DNA from: Lamellibrachia satsuma | Taxonomy: Eukaryota > Annelida > Polychaeta > Sabellida > Siboglinidae | NCBI GenBank assembly: GCA_033239005.1 | Contig: BSQZ01000018.1 | Location: 7,099,536 to 7,163,535, forward strand | Length of the DNA stretch: 64,000 nt | Direction: 5' to 3' | Shown: positions 11,601 to 21,601 of the stretch, one piece after another | Layout: each line of letters starts with the position of its first letter | Numbering within the stretch: position 1 is the stretch's first letter | Notes under the pieces: model-generated | The model's database searches: none | What the model was told of the DNA's origin: nothing | The model's input: only the letters and a program-made list of their open reading frames with translations | Position numbers and translations under genes: made by a program

Positions 11601-14600
11601 AATAGGGCGGTTTTTTTTTACATACAAAGTGCCCCCCCCAGCCCTTTCACTGGCCCCAAAGTCAGGCCAACTTTCCCCCAATCCCAAGTGGGCAATTTCA
11701 GATTCAAAAGAAGACAACATTTTCCATAAATGGGTAGTTTACCAATAATGTCAACAGTCCTAAGGGGTACTTTCGATCATTTTTTTTTTAAACGTGGTAA
11801 TGCCCCTAAAGCTTTGAAGCTATTTCATATGCTTTGTTCTAGCCCATTTGAAGTGACAGTGTGTGCTTACTCAATATACATGGATTTGTTCTTACTCAAT
11901 ATACATGGATTTGTGATCACTCAATATACATGGATTTGTGCTTACTAAATATTCTTCTGGTTAGGTGCACAATGTAAACAACACAAATAATTAAGGCTGG
12001 ACAAAATTTAGAAATAACGTAGGTAAAGCTGCACTGCCAACCTGAGTCATCTATATACTAACAGGCAATTACAACCAAGGCGTCTTTTACCAAGAGTAGC
12101 CCTGGGACAGATTTACATTTTCTCGTCGAGCACGGCACACTGTCACTAGTCACAACACTTTGGAAACCCCTGCATGTACTCTTAGTACAACAGCACGCAT
12201 ATGGTAAGTGTTACATGGAACTTGATTTTTTTGTGGAATTACGGAAATGAGTGAAAATGACCAACACAGTGGTCTAAAACAAGATACTGGCGAAAATGTA
12301 ACCGATACTGCATTAAATGCTTGAAATTTTAACCTGGCGTATATGAGGCAATGGGGAAACCCGGATGCATGTGGTTTTGCTTAACATGCAAACCAAAAAT
12401 AAAAAAAAATATTCTCAATGAGAAAGTTATCGAAGAGAGATGCTAAATGCGATAGTAAAGAAATAAATGAAATCGTAAGGCAGGAAATGGATGCATTACA
12501 TACATGCAGACCAAATGATGATGAAAGCAGGAACCTACTAACTACCCAAAATAGTGGAATTGTTGGATGGAATGGAAACAGGGAAGGATCTCAGCCATAT
12601 TTAAGAAGGGTACCCCTAATCGAAAAAACGCAGGAAATTATAGACCAGTCAGCTTAACAAGTATAATATGTAAATGTATAGAACAATGTGTCAAAGACCA
12701 TATTGTCAATTATATGATTAGGAATAAATTATTCAGTACGCAACAATTTGGTTTTATTAAAGGTCATTCTACGGTACTCCAATTATTAAATGTTATTGAC
12801 TCATGGACCAAAGCTTTAGATAGAGGGGAATCTGTAGACGTTGTATATTTAACTTAAATCATATGGTATAGAGTATTACACAATAAGATGGATCCAGGCG
12901 TTTCTGTCTGACCGTGTACAGCAGGTCAATGTAAATGGTACAAATTCTGAGTGGACGAACATAACAAGTGGTATTCCACAGGGCAGTGTCTTAGGACCGA
13001 TCCTATTTGTTTTATATATAAATTATCTTCCTGAGAATATAATGTATATATGTTTGCGGATGATACAAAGGTTTTCAAAACGATTACTAGTCCAAATGAC
13101 CAGCATACACTACAGAACAACTTAGATTATAACATCTTGGTCAAGTAAATGGTTATTAAGGTTCCACCCAGATAATTGTAATTTAATGCAGCTAGGAAAA
13201 ACAATACAGCAAGAGTAATATAACCTGAAGATAGATAATACTGCCTATGACTTAGGAGGAATAGAAGAACAAAAAGACATTGGGGTTATAACTGATTCAA
13301 GCCTAGAATTTTATAAACACATCAACCAAAAAATAAACAAATCAAACAGTATCATAGTAGTTATTAGAAGGTCCTTTACAACCCTAAATCAACATAATTT
13401 TGTGCCATTATATAAAGCTTTAGTTAGGAGTCATCTAGATTATGCAATATCAATATGGTTCCCTTATAAACAGAAATACAAAGATGCCATCGAAAATGTG
13501 CAAAGACGCGCAACAAAGCAACTTCGTGGTATGAAGAATATTCCTTACGAGGAGACTTCAGAGATTGAAACTTCCTACACTTGCATATCGACGAACTCAT
13601 GGTGATAATGATTGAGGTATATAAACTGCTCCAAGGGAAATATGACAGTGATGTATCTAACATTATCAAGCTGCACAAAGACAAGTGAAGGAACAAGGGG
13701 CCATAGTTTGAAATTGTTTATAGAACGTGCTCGTACAAATGTTAGAAAAAAATGCTTCTCACTTAGAGTTACAAGATTATGGAATGATCTACCGGAAGTA
13801 GTTGTAACTGCCCCAAGTGTCAACTCGTTTAAAAACAGTCTAGATAGACATTGGAGTACTGAGGAGTTTCTCTGCAACTACAAAGCTGCCTTGCCAGGAA
13901 GTCGTAGAGCATTCCAAGGGAAAGTTGAAGATCTGATCACCGAGGCCACCGCCTACGGTCAGGAAGAACCTAAGTAAACCTAAGTAAGTAATATACATGG
14001 ATTACTGTATCAGAGCATTTTAAGAGAATTTGAACTGGGGGGGGCAATGTCCTGGAAGGGCACTTTCAATTGTCAAAAGGAAAAAGGCAAACTTTCTTTA
14101 AATTGGTAGTTTATTAAGAAATGGCAAAAATATTACAACTACCCTGGAGCAAGTACCTGAAGATACTGTAAAAAGGGCAACATTTAAAAGGGCAAACTTC
14201 TAGGGGCAAGTTCCCAAAGGGGCATTCATGATAACAAAGGTCACATTTTCTCTCAGAATTTCAAGTTATTAAAAGAAAGTTCCTGGAATTATAGACAATG
14301 GGATATTTTCATAAAAGGGCAACTATCTGACAACAAAACCCTTACCAAAAAGGTCAAATCATGTCACACAAGGGTAGACTACTGGGGGCAAAGTCCCAAA
14401 ACTGCCCTTTGTAAGAAAGATACAATTTCCTTAAACCACAATTTATTGAAAGTCATAAAAGGGCAAGTAGTTGGGAGCAAGGACCCTAAATGCTACTTTC
14501 CATTGTCAAAAGGTCAGACTACCAGGGACAAATGTTCTGGAACAGTCCAGGTGACAGCACAATATTTATTTCTCTTAAGACTCAATGTGGAATATGCACT

Positions 14601-17600
14601 GGTTGTGTTTTATAAATAAACATGTTTGGAAGAATTCAAAAGAATGCAGCAGGATTGATTGAAAGCAACTATGAACGCACATGCGGAATCGTAATAAATC
14701 TCATATGAGAACTCAACTGGTCATCACTGAGGAGGGATGCTGAATTGTCATACTGTCTTTAGAAATATCGAAATGAAAAATTGTATTTAGAAATGAAAAA
14801 TTGCATGGTAGACGCCTAGCATTTTAACCCACCCCACACACGGGCATCCATTGCCAGCTTGACAGTGAGTACATGCCAGCGAGGTGTGGAATCACCTCGC
14901 TGGCATGTACTGTAATGGAAAATGCACCATTAAATACTAACTGATTTAATACCATACCTACTACCCTGGTACACCACTTTGCACCAAATTTGTCTTGTTT
15001 AGTTCACTGATTGATGGACAATTTAACAAAATTGGTTGTTGTTTGATAACTTTCATCACAGTATTGCAGTGCAGGTTTTAGTACTAACATAAACTGATGT
15101 GGGACTAAGAAAACAGCACTGTGCAGATTTTCCTTAATAAATATTTGATGTATCTTCATGAAATGTGGCCTGTATATAGGTTCTTTAGTATAGCCATTGT
15201 GTGATAACAACACTGAATTAATAATACACAATGAATCATTTGAATACAATGAGGGAAAGTGTATTTTTGGCAAAAGTGTACCCTTTATGTGAAAACACCT
15301 ATTAATTATTTGTTGAAATGATCAATATGCATGATATATACAGATGGCTGCGAGAATGTGAGATGAAAGTCAAATGCTTAAGTATCACGCCTACAATGTG
15401 TGAGACTTGGTAACCATGATTATTCTCTTTTCCACGTCCCCGCATCTCTATCCTGCTTTAGTTCAGGCATCTCAAAACAACAGTCCTACCATCTCAGATC
15501 AACAGTCCTACCATCTCAGATCAACAGCCCTGCTGACAACGAAATCTCGCCAAACCACAATCCCCACTCATGATTAGGCTCGTGTGCAGCTACAATCCCC
15601 ACTCGTGATTAGGTTCGTGTGCAGCTACAATCCCCACTCATGATTAGGTTCGTGTGCAGCTACAATCCCCACTTGTGATTAGGTTCGTGTGCAGCTACAA
15701 TCCCCACTCGTGATTAGGTTCGTGTGCAGCTACAATCCCCAGTCGTGATTAGGTTCGTGTGCAGCTACAATCCCCACTCATGATTAGGTTCGTGTGCAGC
15801 TACAATCCCCACTTGTGATTAGGTTCGTGTGCAGCTACTATCCACACTCATGATTAGGTTCATGTGCAGCTACAACCCCCACTCATGATTATGTCTGTGT
15901 GCAGCTACAATCACCACTCATGATTAGGTCCGTGTGCAGCTACAATCCACTCATGATTAGGTTCGTGTGCAGCTACAACCCCCACTCATGATTAGGTCCG
16001 TGTGCAGCTACAATCCCTACTCATGATTATGTCAGTGTGCAGCTACAATCCCCACTCATGATTAGGTCCGTGTGCAGCTACAATCCACACTTATGATTAG
16101 GTCCGTGTGCAGCTACAATCCCCACACAGAATATCTGCCTCCATACCTTTAACTGTAGCATCCTGGGCTGGTCGTTGGACTGAAACAAATGTACATTTAT
16201 ATTCCTATGATAATCATTATTCTGAACACAATTTAAGTAAGTGCTCAGATCTACACAGATCGCCTACCTATGGATCGGGCCAATGTAACATTAATAGTGG
16301 TCATGGAAGCATCATGTGTACTACAAACACCAGGGGTAATGCAACAGAACTAAACAATTCAACTGTGTGATTATCTAAGCCTGTACTCTCAAGAAATATG
16401 GCCTAGTGGTCATACTTCTTGGCAAGGTCACTTTATCAAATACACTCAAACATTGTTAGATAGAATATTGTTTCAAACTTTGTACTTTCAGGTGTGTCAT
16501 TATCCTCTGTAAAACGAATTATACTACAACGCCATGTATGGGACTATTTTTTTATTTTAGTGTGGTCCAATAGCTTTATTCCAGACTCAACATATGCTCA
16601 AAATACTTACTTTATGTGAATGCCACTCAAGAAAATACCATTAAACGTCAAACATACATTTGTTACAAATCTAGTAAACCACAGGTTTAGCAATGGCATA
16701 AGTAAACCACAGGCTTAGCAATGGCGTAAGCAGCGATTTTTTAAAGCTTTTGTGTACAGTCCCTCACTAGAATACTACGGTCGCATGCTCCCAACTAGTG
16801 GTATCTGGACATAATCCCCCCAGACAATATCCCCTGCCAATACCCCCTGTCAATAACCCCCTAGGACAAAATCCCCAATCCAAATGCATATAATAGTTAT
16901 CAATACGTAATTATCTGCATAAATGTTACTGCAAATAGTAGGATGGAGTAAGACGCCCAGGAGGGTAAGGGGACATCGTATGCGGGAAAGAATCCTTTAA
17001 GTATACAGTCGAGCCTCGTTATAACGCGGTGGTCGGGGTCCACGATTTCAGACCGCGCTGTAAGCGAGGCGCGTTAGGTGTTCCCATATCTGCCACCAGG
17101 GAGATACTAAACAACAGCGATCGCCGCCCGCTGCACCAAGTCCATGAACGCTGTCGAAGCCCTGTGTGCTTGCAGCACTGTCTTATACGTCAAGATGCAG
17201 TTTATGGAACTTATTAAACGAGTATACTAGCATCAACGTGTATTATTTTTAAATGTCACACCCTGTTGATTCTTCAACTGAATAAAACATGTACGTATAC
17301 CATTATGGAATGGATCTACTACCAATATATGCCTACCAATCAAAAATAATAACCTGGATCAGAGTAGCCGAAAACGTGTATCATTTGACAAACGTAGTAT
17401 GTAAGCTGATAAAACACAGAAAATAACAATAAGTAGAATTAATAATTGTTTCACTTCGTCTTTCAACCGATCTCAAATTAGGAATTTGGCATGTTGATTT
17501 CATGTCGCAAAAACGATTCAATTTACGATGTAATGGAACCATGTCATTTCACCCAAGTATTATGTTGGTATTGCATACTAAATGCATTTAAAACTGTTTA

Positions 17601-20600
17601 TCTGATTCTTACGCGAGGCGTATTTGTGAATCTCGATTGCAATTTACAAACCGTCAAAGCGAAGCCAGAGACAGCGATTGACGTGGGCGGCAGCGCAAAA
17701 CAAATAAGTTGATACTAGTTCATTGACATTGTTCGCCTAATGTTTCTTGAGAATTGTCAAAGCAATTCTAAGTAGGTTTAAGCAGACCCATTTGGCATTT
17801 TTACCTGGCGGTAGAAAATCGGGGTCCACGACCGATCGCGCTATATCCAAATCCGCGTAATAACGGGGCGCGTAATAACAATGCGCGACTGTATATCGTC
17901 TATGTGCTGTGAATGCTACATGCTATGAATGATTTAGTTCGTTATATTAGGTATATTTTGTCCACAGGGATTAATATTATGTCCTAAAATCCAACTATTA
18001 TATGAACAAATTTACAAACATGACTAATCTACGGTCCTGTTCCCAAAATGTGTGATCCAGATTCAGAATTGTAGATTGCTTTAAAAAATCTGTATCTTTC
18101 ACCCCACAACTTGGAAAACAGCAATCAAACACGTTTTTTTTATATTTGTAATTAAACACATCTAACTCGATTTGCATAGACTTCAATGAATGAATATTTA
18201 CTCTTTTAGGGTGTTGTCTATTTTTTTTAAATATTAAGAAAAAAAATTCCACAATGCACAATTATGATTATTTTGATTATAGCTGGTATACACATGCATT
18301 GGTTATTTTGGCTTGATTACATGGTTTGGGTAGGTAAAGTATTAAATACTATAATACTTCACTTCTCTATTCGCATGTACTTCTCATAGTCTCATGATAA
18401 GAGGCAATAAATAAAGAAATTACTATATCTGTCATTTGACAAATACATAGGTCATTGGAGGGTAGACAGGGGTGTGGCAGGGGTTTCAACCTCCCACCTT
18501 ACACATCACCTTTGGCCCATAAGGCTTCAGTGCTCCTTCTCCAGCTTGTTCTGTTTTGGCCACTTGTCTCGCTTCATTCCATGTTTTCAACCCTAAATCT
18601 TGTCTTTGTTTTTCTACAGGTTTCCTCCAGGTTGTTTTTGTTTCAACCTCCCATCTCCCACCTATTTGCGTAGCCAATCTCCTCCAATTTGCGTAGCCAA
18701 TCTCCTCCCATCTCCCTCCTATTTGTGCGGCTAACCTCCCACCACTGTTGAGAGTTTACGTCTCACCTATTTTTGAGGCTAATCTCCCACCTCCCACCAA
18801 TTTTTAGGACCAACCTCTCACTTCCTGCCACACCCCTCAGTAGAATGCTCTGGTGACATCCAACTACACAAAGCTTTCTTCCATTGTCGGAGCATGCTTC
18901 CTCTATGAACATTTGACATCTTTCATACCTGTCATCATATCCTGAGCTGTCCTGACTTCTTGCAGCTGCCTGGCCTGTTGTTGTAGTTGATCTGTGTTTG
19001 CTTGGCTTTGTACTAAAACAAATGCAAATCAAAAATTCTCTAGTACGGCTAAGCAAATTGTTCATGATGTAATGTGTAACCTTCATTTCATATAGACATG
19101 ATATATTGTAAATTTCGTCAATGTAAATGATAAGATTTTTTTCAGATATGACAACCCATTTCATTGCCAGCCTATTCATTCATTTAGTAAAAGGTCACAT
19201 TTATTATTGCCAGAAGAAATTAGGATAAGATGAACAAGTAAACGTAAACAACACAGTAAAAGTACACTGTCATCTTCTGCTGTTAGTATCAACATCCATC
19301 GAACAAAACAGTTTTGTTTACCTCTTAAAAAAATGCAAATCATAGTGAGTCACTAAGAGATCAAACGTTCTATTGGATATAATCATTCCAGTACAGAGCA
19401 TATCCAAATAAAGAGGGATGATACTGCTAAACAAATTTGTTTAATACTGAGCACATCCCAACTTTAGGAACGTTTCTACTCTAAGAAATATATAATAAGA
19501 AAACCTAGATTACACTGTACCTGTGACTTGCTGATGTTGCCCTCGCAGCAGAGACATATCTTGGTCTTGCTGCTGCTGTTGCCCTTGCAGCTGAGTGATG
19601 CCATGGCCTTGTTGCTGCTGAACTGCTGTTCACGGGCAAACAAGACATTTTAATAATACAACTTAACGAAACATGTATATAGCATCCAAACTTTTAACAT
19701 GTTAACATCTACAAAAATGATAATAAATACGTGTTTGATACTATAGAACTAAGACAATGCTTCAGTCACTGTCACAATACTGGTTGCAAATTATCCTTGA
19801 TTATATAATCTAACATATTGTTTGGTGTCATAAAACATATTTGTTTCATCACATTATAAGAAACTTCAGTTACACCACATAATTCCAGTAAACAAGCAGT
19901 GTTGTGTACAAAAGTATGTAATGGCGAGTTATTCATGCCACCAGCTGCTGACGTGTAACACAAACATATTCAGATGTTGTGTGTGTGTATGTATACATGC
20001 ATGCGCAAGTGCGCATGTGATTGTGTGTGCACTTGCCATGTATGTAGTAGTGTAACCTCTTAGTCATAGCCATGTATCATTTAAATTCAATATTTTTTAT
20101 ATGAATTTATGCATTGCCAGCTATGGTTAACCAGGACGTTAGGATAGCATAGAATATGAACTGTACACAGTGGTTGTATCTACATAGGGACATTAGATGG
20201 CATGATATGTACCAAAGAGTACATCCTACACTCTACACTATTTCACATAAAAAAATCCAAAAGACAACAAATATTTTGGATGTGTCTAATAAAGAGCAAA
20301 TTGGAAATAATAGGATCATCATCCCACTGACTTTGATACACCAACATTGCACTGCAGTTATCCAATCACTGACAGCTGACAAAATGATTGTTGATATCTG
20401 TGCTGCCAATACCTGCTTGGCTCTGCTGGAGTTGATCAAGCGCCTGCACCGTCCCGTCAAGTGCCTGCACATTCCCATCAAGTGCCTGCACAGTCCCGTC
20501 AAGTGCCTGCACATTCCCATCAAGTGCCTGCACATTCCCGTCAAGTGCCTGCACCGTCCCGTCAAGTGCCTGCACCGTCCCGTCAAGTGCCTGCACAGTC

Positions 20601-21592
20601 CCGTCAAGTGCCTGCACATTCCCGTCAAGTGCCTGCACATTCCCGTCAAGTGCCTGCACATTCCCGTCAAGTGCCTGCACATTCCCGTCAAGTGCATGCA
20701 CAGTCCCGTCAAGTGCATGCACAGTCCCGTCAAGTGCCTGCACATTCCCGTCAAGTGCCTGCACATTCCCGTCAAGTGCCTGCACCATCCCGTCAAGTGC
20801 CTGCACATTCCCGTCAAGTGCCTGCACATTCCCGTCAAGTGCATGCACAGTCCCATCAAGTGCCTGCACATTCCCGTCAAGTGCATGCACATTCCCGTCA
20901 AGTGCATGCACAGTCCCATCAAGTGCCTGCACATTCCCGTCAAGTGCATGCACATTCCCGTCAAGTGCCTGCACAGTCCCGTCAAGTGCATGCACAGTCC
21001 CGCCAAGCGCCTGCACCGTCAAGTCAAGTCCACTGTATCTCTGCCTCTCGGCATCAAGTAGTTGTTTGAGGCGGGTGCATTCCGCAGTGACCACGGGGTC
21101 TCGTGCCCATTGTCTCATCACAGTGGGGTTCCAGTGCAGTTGTGCGTAGATGGTATTTAATAACGCCAATTTCGTGTTGAAGGTTGCACTCGATAAAGAT
21201 GCTGAAGTGGAGTGGGCCAACTCATTTCGCATCTCCCGCAGTTCATCGACACGTTCACTATCTTGAACAGGTGGTGTCCTCGTGCCATGTCTACGCTTTG
21301 GATGCAGAATCCTAGCTTTAGAGTTCAGCAGACACGTAAACAAAGCTGTGCAATCATAGAATGCAGTGTCACCCTGTCTAATAGTGTCGATGATGTGTTG
21401 AAGTATATGCCTTGTGTCGCAATTTGCAATGAAAAATTCTCCTGACTGCTGATTGTCGCCCCATGCAATGTTGAATCGTTGATGATATTTGCTCTTAAAG
21501 AAAGCACGAAGCCTACAAGGTACATCATCCCACATAATGCGTATGAGACGCAAAAAGTTTTCTTCATCGGGTGTTAGTGGGGCACCACTCAT
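5521..21592 (-). CDS. Gene 2: HEPN - coiled coil - NACHT - LRR receptor (NLR family), spliced, 3' part outside window
   Basis: Five exons join in frame on the minus strand: 21,592-20,413; 19,622-19,521; 19,012-18,929; 9,130-7,543; 5,604-5,521. The first three donors are phase 1 and the NACHT donor is phase 2, and each following acceptor fits. The model gives about 984 residues before the LRRs: HEPN (1-190), 28 heptads (192-387), Q-rich coiled coil (388-455), NACHT and helical region (456-984). The first LRR (28 aa) follows. NLR proteins are cytosolic sensors: the LRR restrains the NACHT ATPase, which oligomerises through its stalk and N-terminal domain when triggered. The start ATG lies nine bases after a good acceptor (TTTCCTTTCAG at 21,602), implying an untranslated upstream exon. 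No stop codon is inside the window; more LRR exons should lie left of position 1. Exon joins are inference from phase and homology, not transcript data. Confidence 0.8.
5845..7213. mobile_element. Foldback (long inverted repeat) non-autonomous element, copy 1
   Basis: The two halves are inverted copies of each other: 6,110-6,640 matches the reverse complement of 6,610-7,010 (shared runs include CAGGTGCTTCTA and GAGAAGTTTACAAGCTACAT). The outer ends are CAGCTGGGTCATT at 5,845 and its complement AATGACCCAGCTG at 7,201-7,213. There is no transposase and the short open frames are not coding. A related copy is at 22,835-23,870. It lies in the intron between the NACHT exon and the first LRR exon of gene 2. 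Confidence 0.7.
7214..7542. other. Intron, AT-rich, nothing recognised
   Basis: Start of the intron after the NACHT exon, right of the foldback element. No repeat or coding signal seen. Confidence 0.5.
7543..9130 (-). CDS. Gene 2, exon 4: NACHT ATPase domain
   Basis: A single 1,588-nt exon from TTTTCAG to GTAAGT. It opens with EKLKKALRKMYSDLTVPVQD, typical of the linker before NACHT. Exon residues 93-100 are the P-loop GKAGIGKT and 169-177 the Walker B region MIVEEGLDE. This is odd in having Glu-Glu where LLDGLDE-type proteins have Asp-Gly before the conserved GLDE. VIITSRPND (from 214) is sensor 1. Further on, SFRHLTIQEMFAAVGLL is the conserved winged-helix/NACHT-end box (usually QEFFAA). 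CDPRNADF follows, and the exon stops in phase 2 at CCIISL, ready for LRR exons. No internal stops. NACHT domains bind and hydrolyse ATP/dATP and drive oligomer assembly. Confidence 0.93.
9500..9888. mobile_element. Dispersed repeat flanked by a long direct repeat
   Basis: The 29-bp run beginning AGAGCTTCTCAACACC occurs at 9,500-9,528 and again at 9,860-9,888. It flanks about 330 bp whose right part (from AATGCACCATTAAATACT) is repeated at 14,920-15,110. The end TTTTCACGTAAAGGGTACAC near 9,549 corresponds, inverted, to the other end near 15,270. It looks like an inserted element with a long target duplication, but could be a simple local duplication. Confidence 0.5.
10579..10771. repeat. 15-nt minisatellite
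   Basis: About 13 copies of TGTAATGTAGCTGGG with C/G variation in the last base group. The apparent protein (AGCNVAGCNV...) is a by-product of a unit length divisible by three. Confidence 0.9.
12420..13990 (+). pseudogene. LINE (CR1-like) reverse transcriptase relic
   Basis: Successive plus-strand fragments align with the intact reading frame at 32.7-34.3 kb. They include ISAIFKKGTPNRKNAGNY, RPVSLTSIICKCIEQCVK, FGFIKGHSTVLQLLNVID, the SGIPQGSVLGPILF region near 12,970, an FADD-like active-site region near 13,055, and VRSHLDYAISIWFPYK and NVQRRATKQLRGM near 13,430-13,530. Several frameshifts and a gap after SVDVVYLT break it. The 3' end has tandem CCTAAGTAAA units (13,970-13,990), a short terminal repeat as in CR1-type LINEs. 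It sits antisense in the large intron of gene 2. Confidence 0.85.
13991..14860. repeat. Degenerate interspersed sequence rich in AAAGGGCAA-like blocks
   Basis: From 14,040 to 14,540 blocks such as AAAGGGCAA, GGGGCAA and CCCAAA recur at irregular spacing. They suggest an old, diverged tandem array. No open frame. Confidence 0.4.
14868..14911. repeat. Perfect 19-bp hairpin
   Basis: AGTACATGCCAGCGAGGTG at 14,868-14,886 is followed after a six-base loop by its exact reverse complement at 14,893-14,911. It lies at the edge of the dispersed repeat that begins near 14,917, so it may be that element's terminal structure. Confidence 0.85.
14917..15295. mobile_element. Dispersed repeat, second copy
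   Basis: Matches 9,680-9,860 over about 180 bp (shared runs GACAATTTAACAAAATTGGT and GTATTGCAGTGCAGG). Its end near 15,270 (GTGTACCCTTTATGTGAAAA) corresponds to the inverted start near 9,549. Non-autonomous element by appearance. Confidence 0.6.
15554..16126. repeat. 35-nt minisatellite
   Basis: About 16 copies of a 35-nt unit containing GTGCAGCTACAATCCCCACT followed by CATGATTAGGTTC, with single-base variants and one short unit. Preceded by a shorter array with CTACCATCTCAGATCAACAG at 15,485-15,530. Lies in the large intron of gene 2. Confidence 0.95.
16130..17005. other. Intron sequence, nothing coding recognised
   Basis: Mostly unique AT-rich DNA. A short tandem with GTAAACCACAGG occurs at 16,673-16,720 and imperfect AATCCCC/AATACCCC blocks at 16,810-16,880. 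Confidence 0.45.
17006..17891. mobile_element. pogo/Tigger-like MITE (886 bp)
   Basis: Begins CAGTCGAGCCTCGTTATAAC and ends with the inverted partner GCGCGACTG. TA dinucleotides flank both ends (17,004-17,005 and 17,892-17,893), the target duplication of Tc1/mariner/pogo elements. Inside each end a second GC-rich block shares CGGGGTCCACGA. No transposase frame, so it is non-autonomous. Family assignment is from end sequence and TA duplication. Confidence 0.75.
17892..18460. other. Intron, nothing recognised
   Basis: AT-rich and without repeats or coding signal that I can see. Confidence 0.45.
18466..18838. mobile_element. Small repeat element with inverted ends
   Basis: GGGGTGTGGCAGG near 18,468 and CCTGCCACACCCC near 18,823-18,836 are inverted copies. 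The inside is CCTCCCACC/CTATTTGCG-type tandem sequence. A related piece on the opposite strand is at 21,955-22,075 (ends CCTGCCACACC). Probably a short non-autonomous element. Confidence 0.5.
18929..19012 (-). CDS. Gene 2, exon 3: coiled-coil stalk segment
   Basis: An 84-nt exon between TTGTTTTAG and GTATGA, phase 1 in and out. It reads VQSQANTDQLQQQARQLQEV then RTAQDMMT, a Q-rich amphipathic helix continuing the heptads of exon 1. The next join (G|AA = Glu) leads into the NACHT exon at EKLKK. Confidence 0.7.
19521..19622 (-). CDS. Gene 2, exon 2: glutamine-rich stalk segment
   Basis: A 102-nt exon, phase 1 in and out, with donor ACAG|GTACAG. It encodes QQQQGHGITQLQGQQQQQ followed by DQDMSLLRGQHQQVT. 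The acceptor is a tandem CAGCAG (NAGNAG), so use of the upstream AG (exon to 19,625) would add one residue without changing frame. Low-complexity content makes the exact boundary less certain. Confidence 0.65.
19640..20412. other. Intron 1 of gene 2, nothing recognised
   Basis: AT-rich, with a short GT-rich stretch at 19,978-20,035. The open frame running antisense through 20,156-21,061 is a shadow of the repeat in exon 1. Confidence 0.5.
20413..21592 (-). CDS. Gene 2, exon 1: HEPN (DZIP3-like) domain plus 28-heptad coiled coil
   Basis: Encodes 393 residues. The start MSGAPLTPDEENFLRLIR is the usual opening of DZIP3-type HEPN domains in invertebrate NLRs. Residues 122-127 are RNELAH, the R-x4-H signature that in catalytic HEPN proteins forms an RNase site. 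From residue 192 to 387 come 28 copies of T/N-V-Q/H-A-L-D-G, with Val and Leu at positions a and d of a heptad: a coiled coil. The exon ends LQQSQA and phase 1 (GCAG|GTATTG). Codons stay near-identical between heptads, showing recent amplification of a 21-bp unit. HEPN in NLRs may act in signalling or as an RNase; which one here is unknown. Confidence 0.85.
20432..21019 (-). repeat. Coding 21-bp minisatellite (28 units)
   Basis: Plus-strand unit CAAGTGCCTGCACATTCCCGT with a final base making up 21 bp including variants (AGTCCC, CCGTCCC, CATGCAC). The variants translate into T/N and Q/H exchanges at two heptad positions only; V, A, L, D and G are nearly invariant. Being a multiple of three without stops, it is open in several frames on both strands, but only the minus frame is supported by the flanking HEPN and splice sites. 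Confidence 0.92.
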
Positions 21593-21601
21593 GTTTGAAT
21601 T

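Larger units (their letters stand above)
9131..12400. other. Gene 2 large intron, right of the NACHT exon: dispersed and simple repeats
   Basis: Holds a dispersed repeat (9,529-9,865, related to 14,917-15,295). It also has three copies of a 13-mer AACCAGATGTTCT at 10,057-10,092, AT microsatellites at 10,351-10,400 and 10,433-10,470, and a 15-nt array. Four copies of a unit containing CAATATACATGGATTTGT lie at 11,870-11,940. No exon with matching phase is apparent. Confidence 0.5.

Noticed and set aside
20156..21069. Plus-strand His/Cys/Pro-rich open frames over the 21-bp repeat
   Set aside because: Antisense shadows of the heptad repeat; only the minus frame connects to a HEPN domain and splice sites.
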